Assembly (NCBI GenBank): GCA_036971715.1
Contig: JAVHJL010000012.1
Coordinates: 372,001-436,000 of the forward strand
Source of the DNA: Arthrobotrys musiformis
Taxonomy: Eukaryota > Ascomycota > Orbiliomycetes > Orbiliales > Orbiliaceae
Direction: 5' to 3'
Length of the DNA: 64,000 nt
Shown here: piece after piece, positions 53,929-64,000 of the stretch
How positions within the stretch are numbered: position 1 is the first letter of the stretch
Layout of the letters: each line of letters begins with the position of its first letter
The notes under the pieces: generated by a model
What the model was told of the DNA's origin: nothing
The model's database searches: none
Seen by the model: the letters and a program-made list of their open reading frames with translations, nothing else
Program-made: the position numbers and the translations under genes

Positions 53929-56555
53929 TTTTGGAAAGTTCTGGGGGATTATCAACAAAAGCTAATTGGTACCGTGGATAATCTGCGCCCCCAAACAATA
54001 TTATAAGTGCATAGATCTACAATTCCTTATGTAAGCACATGAGCTCGAGTTCTACTTACTTGTATGACGAGCACAGAATTCTGAATAGATTTGATCAATA
54101 TAATAGTCTCTAATGAGAATATCAAAGGTCAGAAAACGCCCCGTTGAAGAGGACATAAAATGCATTTTTCGATAAATAGGAAAGCAAACTTACTAGTACA
54201 ATTCAAAATCAGGGGAAGATCGGACGAAGGTACTCAAAGTTTTACTAAAAGGTACGTCTGGGTAGAATCTTAAGGGGTTTTATAGACAACTGGACACGTT
54301 TACCCAGACCCGTTTTGACCCTTCTTTTCTTTTACACAGCATGCAACTGTTGACCTTCTGGTACGGGAGTGCGATTGTGTGTATTGTATTGTGCTATCTA
54401 TCCTACATCATGTCCTGCGCCTATAGTCCTGCAACCCTACAGCAACTTCAAGTTGTATCTTTCCGGTGGGGTTAGCTTCAAAACTAGCCTGATTATTTCT
54501 GACATAACAATTTCAACCAAGCTAGAGGCTCTTTAGCTGATCAGGCAACTTATGGATTTTGCATGATATAAATCGAACCAACAAGAAGTCAGAATGGGAT
54601 TGAAAGCGATGAAAGGAGATGAGAGGTAAATCACTTAATCGCAATACGATCAAAGAAGTGAGAAAGTTAGATAAATATAACTATATATAGGAAAATCCCG
54701 CCTAAAGTATCTATAAAACAAGAAAATAGGAATTAATATATATTGCCTGCATATAAAGATGAAGAAAGAAAATTCGTAACAAATCTATACGAGTGAAGGA
54801 AAGTTTAGCTTACTGGAAGATAATTTAGCAGCTCTTTGGATTTCTTTGGTACTCATTTTTTGAAGAAATTTGCTTACTCAAACTCTATCTTTATTAATAT
54901 CGCGAAGCTAATTGGAATTAGGGTCAATCCAAGATCATACATAGTCGATCAATCAATCGACGTACTCCGGAACAGTAGTTATACCTTGCAGTTGTTTAGG
55001 TCTCATGCTACCGGTGGCCGGCTACCTCCAAGAACTTGCAAGACATCAAATTAATTAATTCGGGCTATTCAAACCTGCTTCTAGTGGCCCAGTATTCTTA
55101 GGTACTCGCAAGAACCTTGTCAAATTCTCTGACTTTAGGAATAGAAGATTTGAAAATTTTCCTTAATACTAGTTCGATAAATAGGGCAAGTAGACTCGAT
55201 AAAGATTGCGCACCACCTACAAAGAATAAAATGGCGGTACGGAAACAACACTAATGTTTTTAATACACATCAACATCAACTAAATATCATACACAGAAGC
55301 AACATGCCAAACTTACACATATCAGCAATCTGGCCAAAACAAACTTGGTAATTTATCATAATCTTCATGTCTTCTTCCTTCATGTCTTTGGGGTAGTCAC
55401 ATTAAGTTCTTTCATCATCATCATTACCCGCTCTCGTCGGATAGCTCCAGTAATTACGATGATGAAATGAGCGAGAGGAGTGTTGGGTAAGCAGCTCAAC
55501 TACACGAAAAGTAGCATCAGTATAGAAAACAAGAAGTAGTAGCCACCGGCTACTTAAAGGAGTTGTATTGAGAGGTGGCGAATGGTTATGAGTTGGGCGG
55601 CCAAAATAGCAGAACAAGGATGAAGGCCAGGCGCTTCTCGTCTGATCCTCCACCCTATATTTATGCTCAGGGTGCGCAGGAATTGTTGCTTGACTATTGG
55701 AGGCAAGTTAGGATGGAGTAGCCGTACGACCAAGTGAGCCGATACTTACGTTGCATTGGCTTGATCCCCATATTCCGTCCAGTATGCTGGTTTTAAAAAT
55801 GATGAACTTGAGAAATAGTAGGTGTGCAGGGGTAAATAAAAATTATGTTGACGTCGTAAAGAATGATGTGCCAGAACATCAGTATTTGGTTCTGAAATAT
55901 TGTTCACGTATCCAGTGAAGCCAGAATCCCAAGCCTTCGGAATTCCCACTTAGACTCATTCCTTTCGCGTAATTGATTCCGGCGGTCTAGCCATTAGCAG
56001 CCTAATTAATTGGAGATGAGCTTTATTAATGATATGGAGAATTAATGCATACCAATCACGTCCCTATTATATTCATAATCATGGTCTCTATTGGCACCTC
56101 GCGGGTGGCCTGGGCGATCAATACCGTGTGGAGATTCTTCCATACCTATGTCTATCCCAGCGCCAATTGGTTAAGAAAGCAATTTCATGCCCCGAATGCA
56201 AGGATTTGCGACGTAGGAGGGTTCCGAAATTTGAGGCTAGAGACGGAAAACTCGAGCCTAATATCTGAGCCTGAGAGTTATTTTATAATAATTGTTATAA
56301 TTGTTATAATTGTTATTGGTTGGAGTTGAAAATACGGACACTTGGTAACGCAGAAAAAGGGCGAGCCAAAGACGGTGTTTAGGTGCAAAAGTTCTAATTC
56401 AAAGGCAACGGGGGGGAAAGTCCGGCATAGAAACCACAAGTCATGCCCTATTGTATGTTATGTTTCGTTAGATCTGTTGATTTTCTATCAAGTTTTAAGA
56501 TTTTGATGTCTTATATTTGTGAATCTGGGGTGATATATATTGAAGCAACTATTGA
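53929..56555. other. Long intergenic region, no supported gene
   Basis: Only short frames on both strands (for example 55402-55653 and 55746-55949, minus). An AATTGTTATAATTGTTAT-type repeat sits at 56287-56320. I see no homology or good splice models. Confidence 0.5.
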
Positions 56556-56558
56556 CGA

Positions 56559-57231
56559 ATGGGTAAAACCTATTCATTTCTCCGCTATCCTCAAGAGAAG
56601 AAACTCAATTTACGAAGAAACAGAGCCGAAGAATCGAAGGTGCGACTATCTCCCTCGTGTACATGCAAGCCTGAGGCTCGCCCGGGGCGAGTCGTACGCG
56701 CCTATCAGAGTTGGGATGATTTCGATAGGGAGGAAGAGGAGAGGAGAAGCAAGGAGCTTGTTGCCGCTTGGGCATGACACTGGCATTGGGCTCGATTTTG
56801 GGCTCTTGGCGGGCTTTTCAGTTTGGGACCATTTAATAATAACTTGTGACAAAATTAATGTTTTTCAACTATTTTTGAACATTGCTTAAGCGAAATACAA
56901 CTAGAATTCGCAAGATTTTGTTTAGGTCTCCCGGTACGGTCCCCTTATCTTTGGGATGGCTTCAACTTCGACCAGCCAGATTCGTCAATGCAAGCGCAGG
57001 CGGAATACTTCGATTTTGCCCAGGGATGCTCCATTAATCAATTCGTCATGCACAAACGTTGCAAACTCCGTCTCCTCAACGCTGCAAGGTTCCAGGGCCT
57101 GGCAGAGTACCGCAGAACTCTGTGGAACCAGGGATGGTTACCGTGGTGGTGGAAGGCCACCATGGCAAAACGGTGGTTACCATAACGGTAGCAGGTCTGG
57201 CGACGATAAGGGCCGAGTTACTTGGTACTAG
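56559..57231 (+). CDS. Two weak small ORF candidates (56559-56777 and 56956-57231)
   Basis: The first encodes MGKTYSFLRYPQEKKLNLRR and ends in an acidic helix (DFDREEEERRSKELVAAWA). The second starts ATG 56956 (MASTSTSQIRQCKRRRN) and ends with a Gly/Arg-rich tail (DGYRGGGRPPWQNGGYHNGS) reminiscent of RGG regions. An alternative frame across 57000-57180 is also open. Neither has homology I recognise. Confidence 0.3.
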
Positions 57232-57778
57232 GTCCAGAGGCCGAAGTTGGTGAAGTTTGAAAACAATAGGTCCCTTAGTACTGCCTTGTACAGGGAGTTG
57301 CGTGATACAGATATTTTTGTTTGGTTGGTTGTAATTGTTGGTTAATTTGCAGGAATATCAGAACGAATTTTCAATTAACACGGATAATGGTTGGAGCCAA
57401 TTTGTTTTCTTTCGCGTTTTCGACTAAGATCGTAGCAGTAGTATCGTCTAAGAACGGCTGTCAACTAAAGACTGAAATTGTTATAGCCGCCGTGCTTAAA
57501 ATTTTGCTTCTTATACTTTTACGCTTTATCATGATGTATAGATCTTAAAAATTTTAAGTCCATCAACCTAAAGCAGTCTATATTCAGTCTTATCCACTAT
57601 TTATCCCCAATCGACCAAAGGCTCCGAAAAATAGCAATAAGAAGAGAAATCACATGAATAGTACTAAACCAAACTATCTAGTACTTACCTTATATAGTAG
57701 CCCGGACATCAGAGTTCCTGCGCCCTAGTATAGTGGTTAGGTTTTATAGTGTAATTATTGAAGTCAATAAACTCCGTT

Positions 57779-58568
57779 TTAGAAGGCGTAAGCCCTCTTA
57801 GTTCTTGTAGTATCCACTGGTCTCGTACCCAGACGTCGCAAAGGGCAGGTGTATCCACCGTTGTTACCGCTGTTATAAGGAGTTGGCTGAGCAGCCTTGG
57901 TAACAGTAACGGTCTTGCTGGGGTACTTGGCCTGGCAGTCCTTGGTAACAATGGCGGTCTTGATGACAGTGGCTGGGTAACCGCCTTGGACAGTCTTTGT
58001 GGCAGTGACAGCTGGCTTAGTGATGGTGGAGGTGACAGTGGAGTATCCCTGGACAGTCTTGGTAACAGTGACGGCCTCCTTGGTGTAGGTGACTGGCTGA
58101 CCAGCGATAGTGGCGGTCTTGGTGATAGTAAAAGCTGGAGCAGTCTTGGTGGTGGTAGCAGTAACAGTGGTAGCATAACTGATGTTGGTGGTCTTGGTAG
58201 TGACAGTGACGGCCTCCTTGGTGTAGGTGACTGTGCTAGTGCAAGTAGTGGTGCTGGTCACAGTGGATGGGCCAACTGTAACAGTCTTGACACCAGTAAC
58301 GGTGGAAGCTGGAAGAGTCTTTGTGCTAACACTGGTCACAGTGGGAGCTGGGAGAGTCTTTGCGCTAACAGTAGCTATAGAGGATCAATCTCGTTAGAAT
58401 GCATATTCTAAAATCGACATTCTATATTGTGCAATTGAATGACTTACTCTTTGTTACTGTGGTGGGTTGGCAGTAATCGTTTCCATATCCGTAATCGGCT
58501 TTAGGAGCGGCGTAGACGGACTGCGCAGCGGAGAGAACTGCGGCCAAATAGATAGCGTCGAACTTCAT
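57779..58568 (-). CDS. Secreted Thr/Val-rich repeat protein, cell-wall type, 238 aa
   Basis: Exon 1 58568-58448 encodes a signal peptide (MKFDAIYLAAVLSAAQSVYA) and a short Tyr/Gly segment with one Cys. The intron 58447-58375 (73 nt) keeps phase. Exon 2 58374-57779 is made of degenerate repeats such as TVTKTVQGY, YTKEAVTVT and TVTSTTTCTSTV, rich in Thr, Val and Ser, the composition of heavily O-glycosylated fungal wall or adhesin-like proteins. It ends with a basic, non-repetitive tail (RRLGTRPVDTTRTKR) and TAA. No GPI signal is visible at the present end; a late GTACGA donor could lead to another exon. Extracellular structural role inferred. Confidence 0.8.
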
Positions 58569-60059
58569 CTTGAAATATTATTTGATCCGGTAGCGAAACA
58601 AACGGAATTGAAAAGCGTTAAGAAGAGTTGGTTGTCAGCGAAAGACGATTGATTAAGATAAGGAGATAATCTAGTGAATGACTGAGAAAGAAAGCCTTTG
58701 TCAACGGTTGAAGAAGAAGCGAATGCCGGCGAGTAGAAGAGATTATCAATGGAGCAAGGGACAGTCCTTTATACTTGTATATTTCGAGATGGTGGTAACC
58801 TCCTACCGTGGGTACTGTAGGGTTAGCAATCGGGACTCGCCATTGTTGAGCCAAAAGCAATATACCCCGGAAGGCTGCTATTAGCTATTCCCAACTCAGA
58901 AAAGTCTAGTGGTTTGCGAATTACAACATCCCCCTCCAACTGCAAATCCTTCCAGTCACACACAGCTACAAGCCCGCCATTGTGATATCAAATGAGAGGG
59001 CCATTCACTCCAAGAGGACTGAATTGTACAAGTTTGAGCAAAGGAGTAATTTGTTTCGACTGAGAGGCCCGGACGGAGGCTGATGCAGGCTAACGAACAG
59101 GCGACGTAAATCAAAGCGACTATAATCTGCTCTGCACCTTGTTTTTGCCCGCTGCCATGACGTTGATCATGCTATTGAGGACGGAAAACAGTATTCAGTA
59201 CAGCTGGCACGGCCGCCTCGGATGATATCGATTGCTCTGCTTCGACGCGATTCAATCGAACTCGAGCTAATTGCCAGAGCTAGTTGGTTCGGGGAAAGAT
59301 CGCGGACGACGCCACGCATTTTAAAAGCAAGATCGTTAATTGGTTCATAGCGGGGTAAATAAATTGGGGAAAAGAAAAACACCAAGCTGCATTCAATGCA
59401 TTCTAGCTTAGGGGGGATCAAAAATGTGAGAGACTAATCCGGCCTGAACCTGAACCCGAAGAAACTGGGGGTCTCGGATAGCTATAGACCAGGCCTAACT
59501 AGCTGTCATAACTTGTCACGGATGATGGCTTCCCCCAGTTCCGGTCTGGAGCTTCCCTCCTCGCTAGATTACCGTTGACAGTTCGTGCGAATTCAAGTGT
59601 AAACTTGAGCTTGAGTATAGGTGACTGAAGTTGAAGTACTTTCTGTTCGAATTCTCGGTGACAGAAACCCTCTCGTCGGCTGGTAAGATATCGCGCTGCA
59701 TTTATAGAATCCAATCGAATCGATATCTCGTTTTATCCTATTAGGAGCGTCCTCATCGACGGGCTTACCAAATGGAAAACCGAAAAAGATAAAAAAAGCT
59801 TGGGCCTACTCACGGCATTGCTGAGGTTTCCTTCGGTTCGGTCATATATCAGTAGAAAGTGGCTCCCCGGAGTCCTCTTTAATAGACATCTTAATCTACT
59901 ACATCAACCTCGTATAAGCCTAGCTTATAATATGGTCGCACCGAACCCATCGATCCGTACCTAGTCTTAAGCTTTCTCTCAGACGAAGCCAACGGGTGCA
60001 GTGAGCCAGGAAAGAGCGCCGATTTGCATCCCTACGAGGCTGAGTTGTTTCCTGCAGGG
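58569..60059. other. Intergenic with an unassigned minus-strand frame
   Basis: A minus-strand frame at 59499-59711 (AARYLTSRREGFCHREFEQK, KFTLEFARTVNGNLARRE) has coding-like composition but no ATG. Nothing else supported. Confidence 0.4.
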
Positions 60060-60085
60060 TGGGTCTCCCACTTCCTTACCCTCGT

Positions 60086-60188
60086 GGTGAGGCCTTGGCG
60101 ACTAACCGGAAAAGGGAAAGACTGCTGTCGATCTTACCAAGTGAGGCCTTGGCAGCGAACCGGAGAAAGAAATACCCTGTCGATCTTG
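60086..60188 (+). repeat. Diverged direct repeat of about 50 bp, two copies
   Basis: GTGAGGCCTTGGCGACTAAC...TGTCGATCTT at about 60086-60134 is repeated at about 60139-60188 (GTGAGGCCTTGGCAGCGAAC...TGTCGATCTT). Local tandem duplication. Confidence 0.8.
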
Positions 60189-60448
60189 TGCCGCCCTGTT
60201 TGTTTGATCGCAAATGACACCTCCGCCCAGATTAAGGGGTTTTATCCCGGCCGGGCCGGTCGTGATCACATTCTTGAACCGCATCCCAATAGGTATGTAG
60301 CTGCGTTCTTCATTCTCAATTCCGAGTTCTTCCACCTATTCTACTACTCGCGTTTCTCTCACTACCCAAAACCACTTGCGCCCACAGTAGTTACCTAACT
60401 TGAAATCAAGAAACGTAACTAATATAAGGAACATGTAATTATAAGAAA

Positions 60449-60614
60449 CGTTTTTTTTTTTTTTCGGGTTTTGTGCAAATGCCTCAAAGTTTCGTTTGTA
60501 TCCTATAACTACAGACCTGTAGATGCAGTTTTACGATGAAATTGAATAGGTGTACATGTAGGGTAGTAGGATACAATCGAAACTCTGAGGCATTTGCACA
60601 AAACCCGAAAAACG
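60449..60614. mobile_element. Hairpin MITE, arms of about 42 bp
   Basis: CGGGTTTTGTGCAAATGCCT at 60465 and its inverted partner ending at 60607 (AGGCATTTGCACAAAACCCG) start arms of about 42 bp with two to three mismatches. A T run outside the left arm matches a short A run outside the right arm. The loop is about 60 bp. A foldback or MITE-type insertion of about 165 bp with no coding capacity. Confidence 0.85.
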
Positions 60615-61621
60615 AGGTATGTTATCAGGGACCATCGCACAACCATGCATTAGTATACATAAACTCGCTTCTGATAGGACCGTCTATGCATGGTGATTTG
60701 TCAATGTGACCCAAAGAAGCGCCTAATCTGACATTCCGAAATTCGGTGAACCACAATCAGGCCTCCATTTTGAACGAACCTCAAAACCCGAAGCAAGACC
60801 AGGCATTCAAAAAAAAGATATTCTTTGGCAGAGTGGAAAGATCCTAAAAGAGAGCTGCCCTTCAACCCAAACTCGGGGCCAACCGGGCCTTCGCGTTGGT
60901 TCGCGACGCCCAAAAAAGAAAAAATTTTTAAGGGTGGTGTATTTTTGTGAACAAAACGCGAGTGGAGTCTGCAAATGCGGGCTGCGCGAAAAAAAAAAAG
61001 GAGAAAAAAAAAAAAAAAAAGAATTGATCCTCCAGACCGATCAGTTCCACAGCCAATATGATTTAGCTACCTTTCCCGATATCAGATGAATATATAATAA
61101 TATAATAGCATCGCTGTTGTTGGTCTTCTTTTTGCTTAAAGGTAAATCAAACACAAGCATTTTATCGTCTTTCATCCTCCTTTTCATAATTATCTGACGA
61201 AACTTCTTGCATTAAAACCTGAAATTATTACCTTAAACCCAGCCTCGAATCCTAAAAGCCGGCTAGAACTCAGTTAGCCATATACATTTGATTCTATCCG
61301 TCCTGCGGCTCCTACCCGTTAATATTACCAACCTTATATTGGTACTCGGCAGCCTTGCGGGTGAAAACCCTGAATATACTGAGAGCGGCAATATACCGCT
61401 TTTCGAACAACCTGCCCAATCAACCAGGCCAGATTTTTCTCATAGTGAAAGCATCGATAACACCTTTAAAGCTGTTCCCGATCTTCTCAGTATAACAACA
61501 TACTCCTTCTATGAAATTAGTATATTCAAACACTTGCCTACTCAAATAATATTATAATTAGAAAAAAAGCCAAAAAAAACCCTCACACTTTCAAAGTTAG
61601 GACGTAAAGTGCTCCACTACA
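60615..61621. other. Intergenic, poly-A tracts, no firm gene
   Basis: Two A-runs occur at 60989-61020. A plus-strand frame at 61288-61557 (GENPEYTESGNIPLFEQPAQ) is open but has no ATG and no context. Confidence 0.45.
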
Positions 61622-61837
61622 ATGGGGCCCTCCGCGGATATCAGCTCCAGGTTCCAGGCTGGTTTGAGAGACTCCTGCTCCAGGACGAAGATTGCCTGCC
61701 AACATTGCAGGTGGGTGGGATCGAATTTGCAGAAGCATATGGCTGACGAACACAGCAATGCTGTGATGGACCAGCAAGTTGCTGATGAATCGAAGTATGT
61801 AAAACCTCCTACTCCCGATGAGACCTGTGGCCGATGA
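61622..61837 (+). CDS. Small ORF with one C2H2 finger
   Basis: ATG 61622, 71 aa. It contains IACQHCRWVGSNLQKHMADE followed by His, a C-x2-C ... H-x4-H zinc-finger arrangement. The short length suggests a first exon or a truncated gene. A longer minus-strand frame overlaps. It lies 300 bp upstream of the EST1-like gene and could be its remnant neighbour. Confidence 0.4.
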   Translation: MGPSADISSRFQAGLRDSCSRTKIACQHCRWVGSNLQKHMADEHSNAVMDQQVADESKYVKPPTPDETCGR

Positions 61838-62136
61838 GGCTTCAGGCTTGATAGTTAATTTGAGAGAAGGTGGGGTCGTGCTGTTGGAGGGGAGGGTGAT
61901 GGATGGGGGGGCTGGGGGTTTATATAAAGAAATTCGCGATGGGTGGTGGGTGGTGGTAGATGGATACAGGGCGGGCATATAGCTACTGCTGCAGTCCTGC
62001 TGCCGTCCACATTCCGCCAACCCTGCCGCGAATTATGGCCTCACCTTCCCCCTTTCTAACCCCCCCCTTCTCCACACCACATCACATCTACACACCACTC
62101 TAGCAAATAGATACCGCGTCAACTCAACGCACGAAA

Positions 62137-64000
62137 ATGAGGAAAAAGCCGCTAATTAAGATTAATCCTAGGCCTAATGCCACTTCGACTGGTGCTGGTG
62201 CTGCCGCCGCCTCGTTTGGGCCTCAGGCACAGGCGGGAGACTCCATGCAGGTAGATGAAGCCCCTGCTGCTGCTGCTTCAGCTACCCCTGCCGCTACTCC
62301 ATCAGCTAGGCCCCACAGACGCAAGCCCGTCGGTGGTGGTGGTGGCCGTCGTGTCGATTCAGCAGACCCGGACTCTGTCCGAAACCCTCGTCGGGGAGGC
62401 TCCCAGGCCTCTGCTGGGAGATTATATGATCCTCGATCTGACTTTATCAAGCCTTCGGCTCAAACATCCTCCCGGCCCGCTCCGGCCCAAAGGAGTCATG
62501 TTGCCCCCCCAAGTTCGCCTCGGGCGGCTCAAAGATTGTCCAATCAGTCAGCGAGGAACCCCATACCTGCTTCTGCAGGCCATAATCCTGTGCTTATGAA
62601 GAAGCAAGCTACTCCCGCTCCCGTCTTGACTACTCAACCAGTCCCTCCCGCTGGCTCTACCTCTGTCTCTTCTCCTCCTACTGTTCATCCTTCTTCTGAT
62701 GCAGACGACTCTGAGCCACAACCGCCTACCGAGCTTATCCTTCAGCCAGAGACCCGTCCCATCTCCCAAGAACAGTTAATTGCTGAGTATCTACGCCGGG
62801 CTTGTTATGGTCGAGGCGAAGTGTATCGAAGTAGATTCAAAGCAAGCCGCTGCTGCCACTCAAGGTATCAAACAGATGCCTCCTCTCAACAATGACCAGT
62901 GGCAGGCTTTGATCGCCCTTCATCGAACACTTCTCCACGAACACCATGACTTCTTTTTAGCCAGTCAACACCCCTCGGCCGCACCATCTTTAAGAAAGCT
63001 TGCAACTAAGTACGCTATGCCTGCCCGTATGTGGCGTCATGGTATCCATAGCTTTCTTGAACTATTGAGACATCGTCTTCCAGAAAGCTTTGAACACATG
63101 TTAGCTTTTATCTACCTCGCCTACTCTATGATGGCTCTCTTGTATGAGACCGTACCTGCCTTTGCAGATACCTGGGTAGAGTGCTTGGGAGACCTTGGAC
63201 GTTATCGTATGGCTATTGAGGAAGGCGACCCACGTGACCGCGAGGTTTGGATGCATGTCTCGAGGTTTTGGTACTTTAAGGGGACCGACCGACAGCCCCA
63301 CGTTGGCCGCCTCTATCATCACTTGGCTATCCTCACCCGCCCTAACATTCTTCAACAATTGTTCTTTTACTGTAAAGCTTTAGCAGTTGCTCAACCGTTC
63401 TTAGCCGCCCGCGAGAGCATTCTCACTTTATTTGACCCTACCGCTCTTAAGGAACAAGATGTCGAAGGAAACCAGTCTGCGGATGCTGTTTTCGTCCTCT
63501 TACACTCCATCTGTTTCACCGTTGTTAACCAGGATGCCTTCGCTGAGAAGAAGGACGAATACTTGGATCTCCTTGATAGGAAGATCACTACTTCGAAGCT
63601 CAAATTTAAGGTTCCTGGTGTCTATATTGCCATCTGTGGAGTCACTAGCTTATTCCAATACAGTCTCAAAGATGGAAGGATGAAGCTAGCTACCACCGCG
63701 AAAGAAAATCAAAAGGCCACCGCTGATGCCGAAGCCGCATACAAAGCAACTCTACAGAACAAATCAGAGGAGAATCTTCTCCCACCCGGACCGGTCATTG
63801 ATAATTATGATCCCAAAGACGCCCTTCTTACCTCTCCCCCCGAGTTAGATGATTCTGTTTCCCTCGACATCTCCCTTACTCATGCACAGGAACTAGCCTT
63901 CGACTTTCTCTCTCTTTTCTTCGAGCGCGGAAATGATCCTGCCGTGCAGCCTCATATTCACGTCTGGCTCGTTTTCCTTGACTACCTTAAGCATTACCCT
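62137..64000 (+). CDS. EST1/SMG7-type DNA/RNA-binding-domain protein, partial at window end, one-base frameshift
   Basis: ATG 62137 (MRKKPLIKINPRPNATSTGA) follows a CT-rich leader. Residues 1-215 are low complexity, Ala/Pro/Ser-rich. The start frame reaches PISQEQLIAE and would stop at 62895. One base further (from 62789) a frame opens and stays open to 64000 (404 codons): IYAGLVMVEAKCIEVDSKQA, WRHGIHSFLELLRHRLP, then RFWYFKGTDRQPHVGRLYHH, the EST1 DNA/RNA-binding signature, and LAILTRPNILQQLFFYCKAL. The extra T at 62788, or loss of two bases, joins the frames. EST1-like proteins act in telomere maintenance or nonsense-mediated decay in yeast and animals; fungal members of this expanded type are uncharacterised. 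The gene continues beyond the window. Confidence 0.85.

Noticed and set aside
57758..58411. Plus-strand Ser/Gly-rich frame of 217 codons
   Set aside because: Antisense of the Thr-rich repeat protein; the minus strand has a signal peptide and an in-phase intron.

Overview
The window is nuclear DNA of a filamentous ascomycete; a leotiomycete-like fungus is my best guess, but that is inference. The support is short GT-AG introns (about 48-95 nt) with CTAAY-like branch points, a Polycomb SUZ12 homologue, a GH18 chitinase, a DUF3455 protein, an EST1-like protein, a RecQ-type telomere-linked-helicase-like element, and copia and MULE remnants. Gene spacing is wide. Most proteins are lineage-specific and have no function I can name.

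Layout. 1-2.3 kb holds the 3' end of a decayed Ty1/copia element with its LTR. 2.4-3.3 kb is a Cys-rich nuclear-type protein. 6.2-8.4 kb is a four-exon SUZ12/VEFS-box gene. 8.6-11.7 kb is a repeat cluster with a MITE-like element, AGGC repeats, a long inverted repeat and a dead MULE. 11.7-43 kb carries about twenty lineage-specific genes on both strands: a pair of C2H2-type paralogues, a four-exon gene of about 704 codons, an LPxEL-type gene, a DUF3455 protein and an LRR/F-box-like protein. 44-47.6 kb holds RecQ-like helicase pieces in both orientations. 50.2-51.1 kb is a minisatellite of about 90 bp period. 51.6 kb is a small inverted-repeat element. 52.1-53.9 kb is a frameshifted chitinase. 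57.8-58.6 kb is a secreted Thr-rich wall-type protein. 60.4 kb is a hairpin MITE. 62.1 kb to the end is an EST1-like gene that runs off the window.

The most striking pattern is that many otherwise coherent genes are broken only by in-frame TAG codons. There are at least eleven well-supported cases in eight genes, including three TAGs in one gene, two in another, one in a full-length DUF3455 gene and one next to helicase motif VI. I found no equivalent TAA or TGA in these host-type ORFs, while the old MULE carries mixed stops. TAG also serves as a normal terminal stop here, so a code change is unlikely. UAG-specific recoding, such as the A-to-I editing (UAG to UGG) known from sexual tissue of filamentous ascomycetes, or readthrough, deserves a direct test against plain gene decay. 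Separately, several genes have one-base frameshifts, which may be assembly indels or real decay.

Several gene models here (SUZ12 introns, the 19.4-21.7 kb gene, 27.9-28.7 kb, 42.4-43.0 kb, the chitinase exons, the EST1 frame to the window end) were assembled by hand from splice signals and reading phase and have not been tested against RNA.
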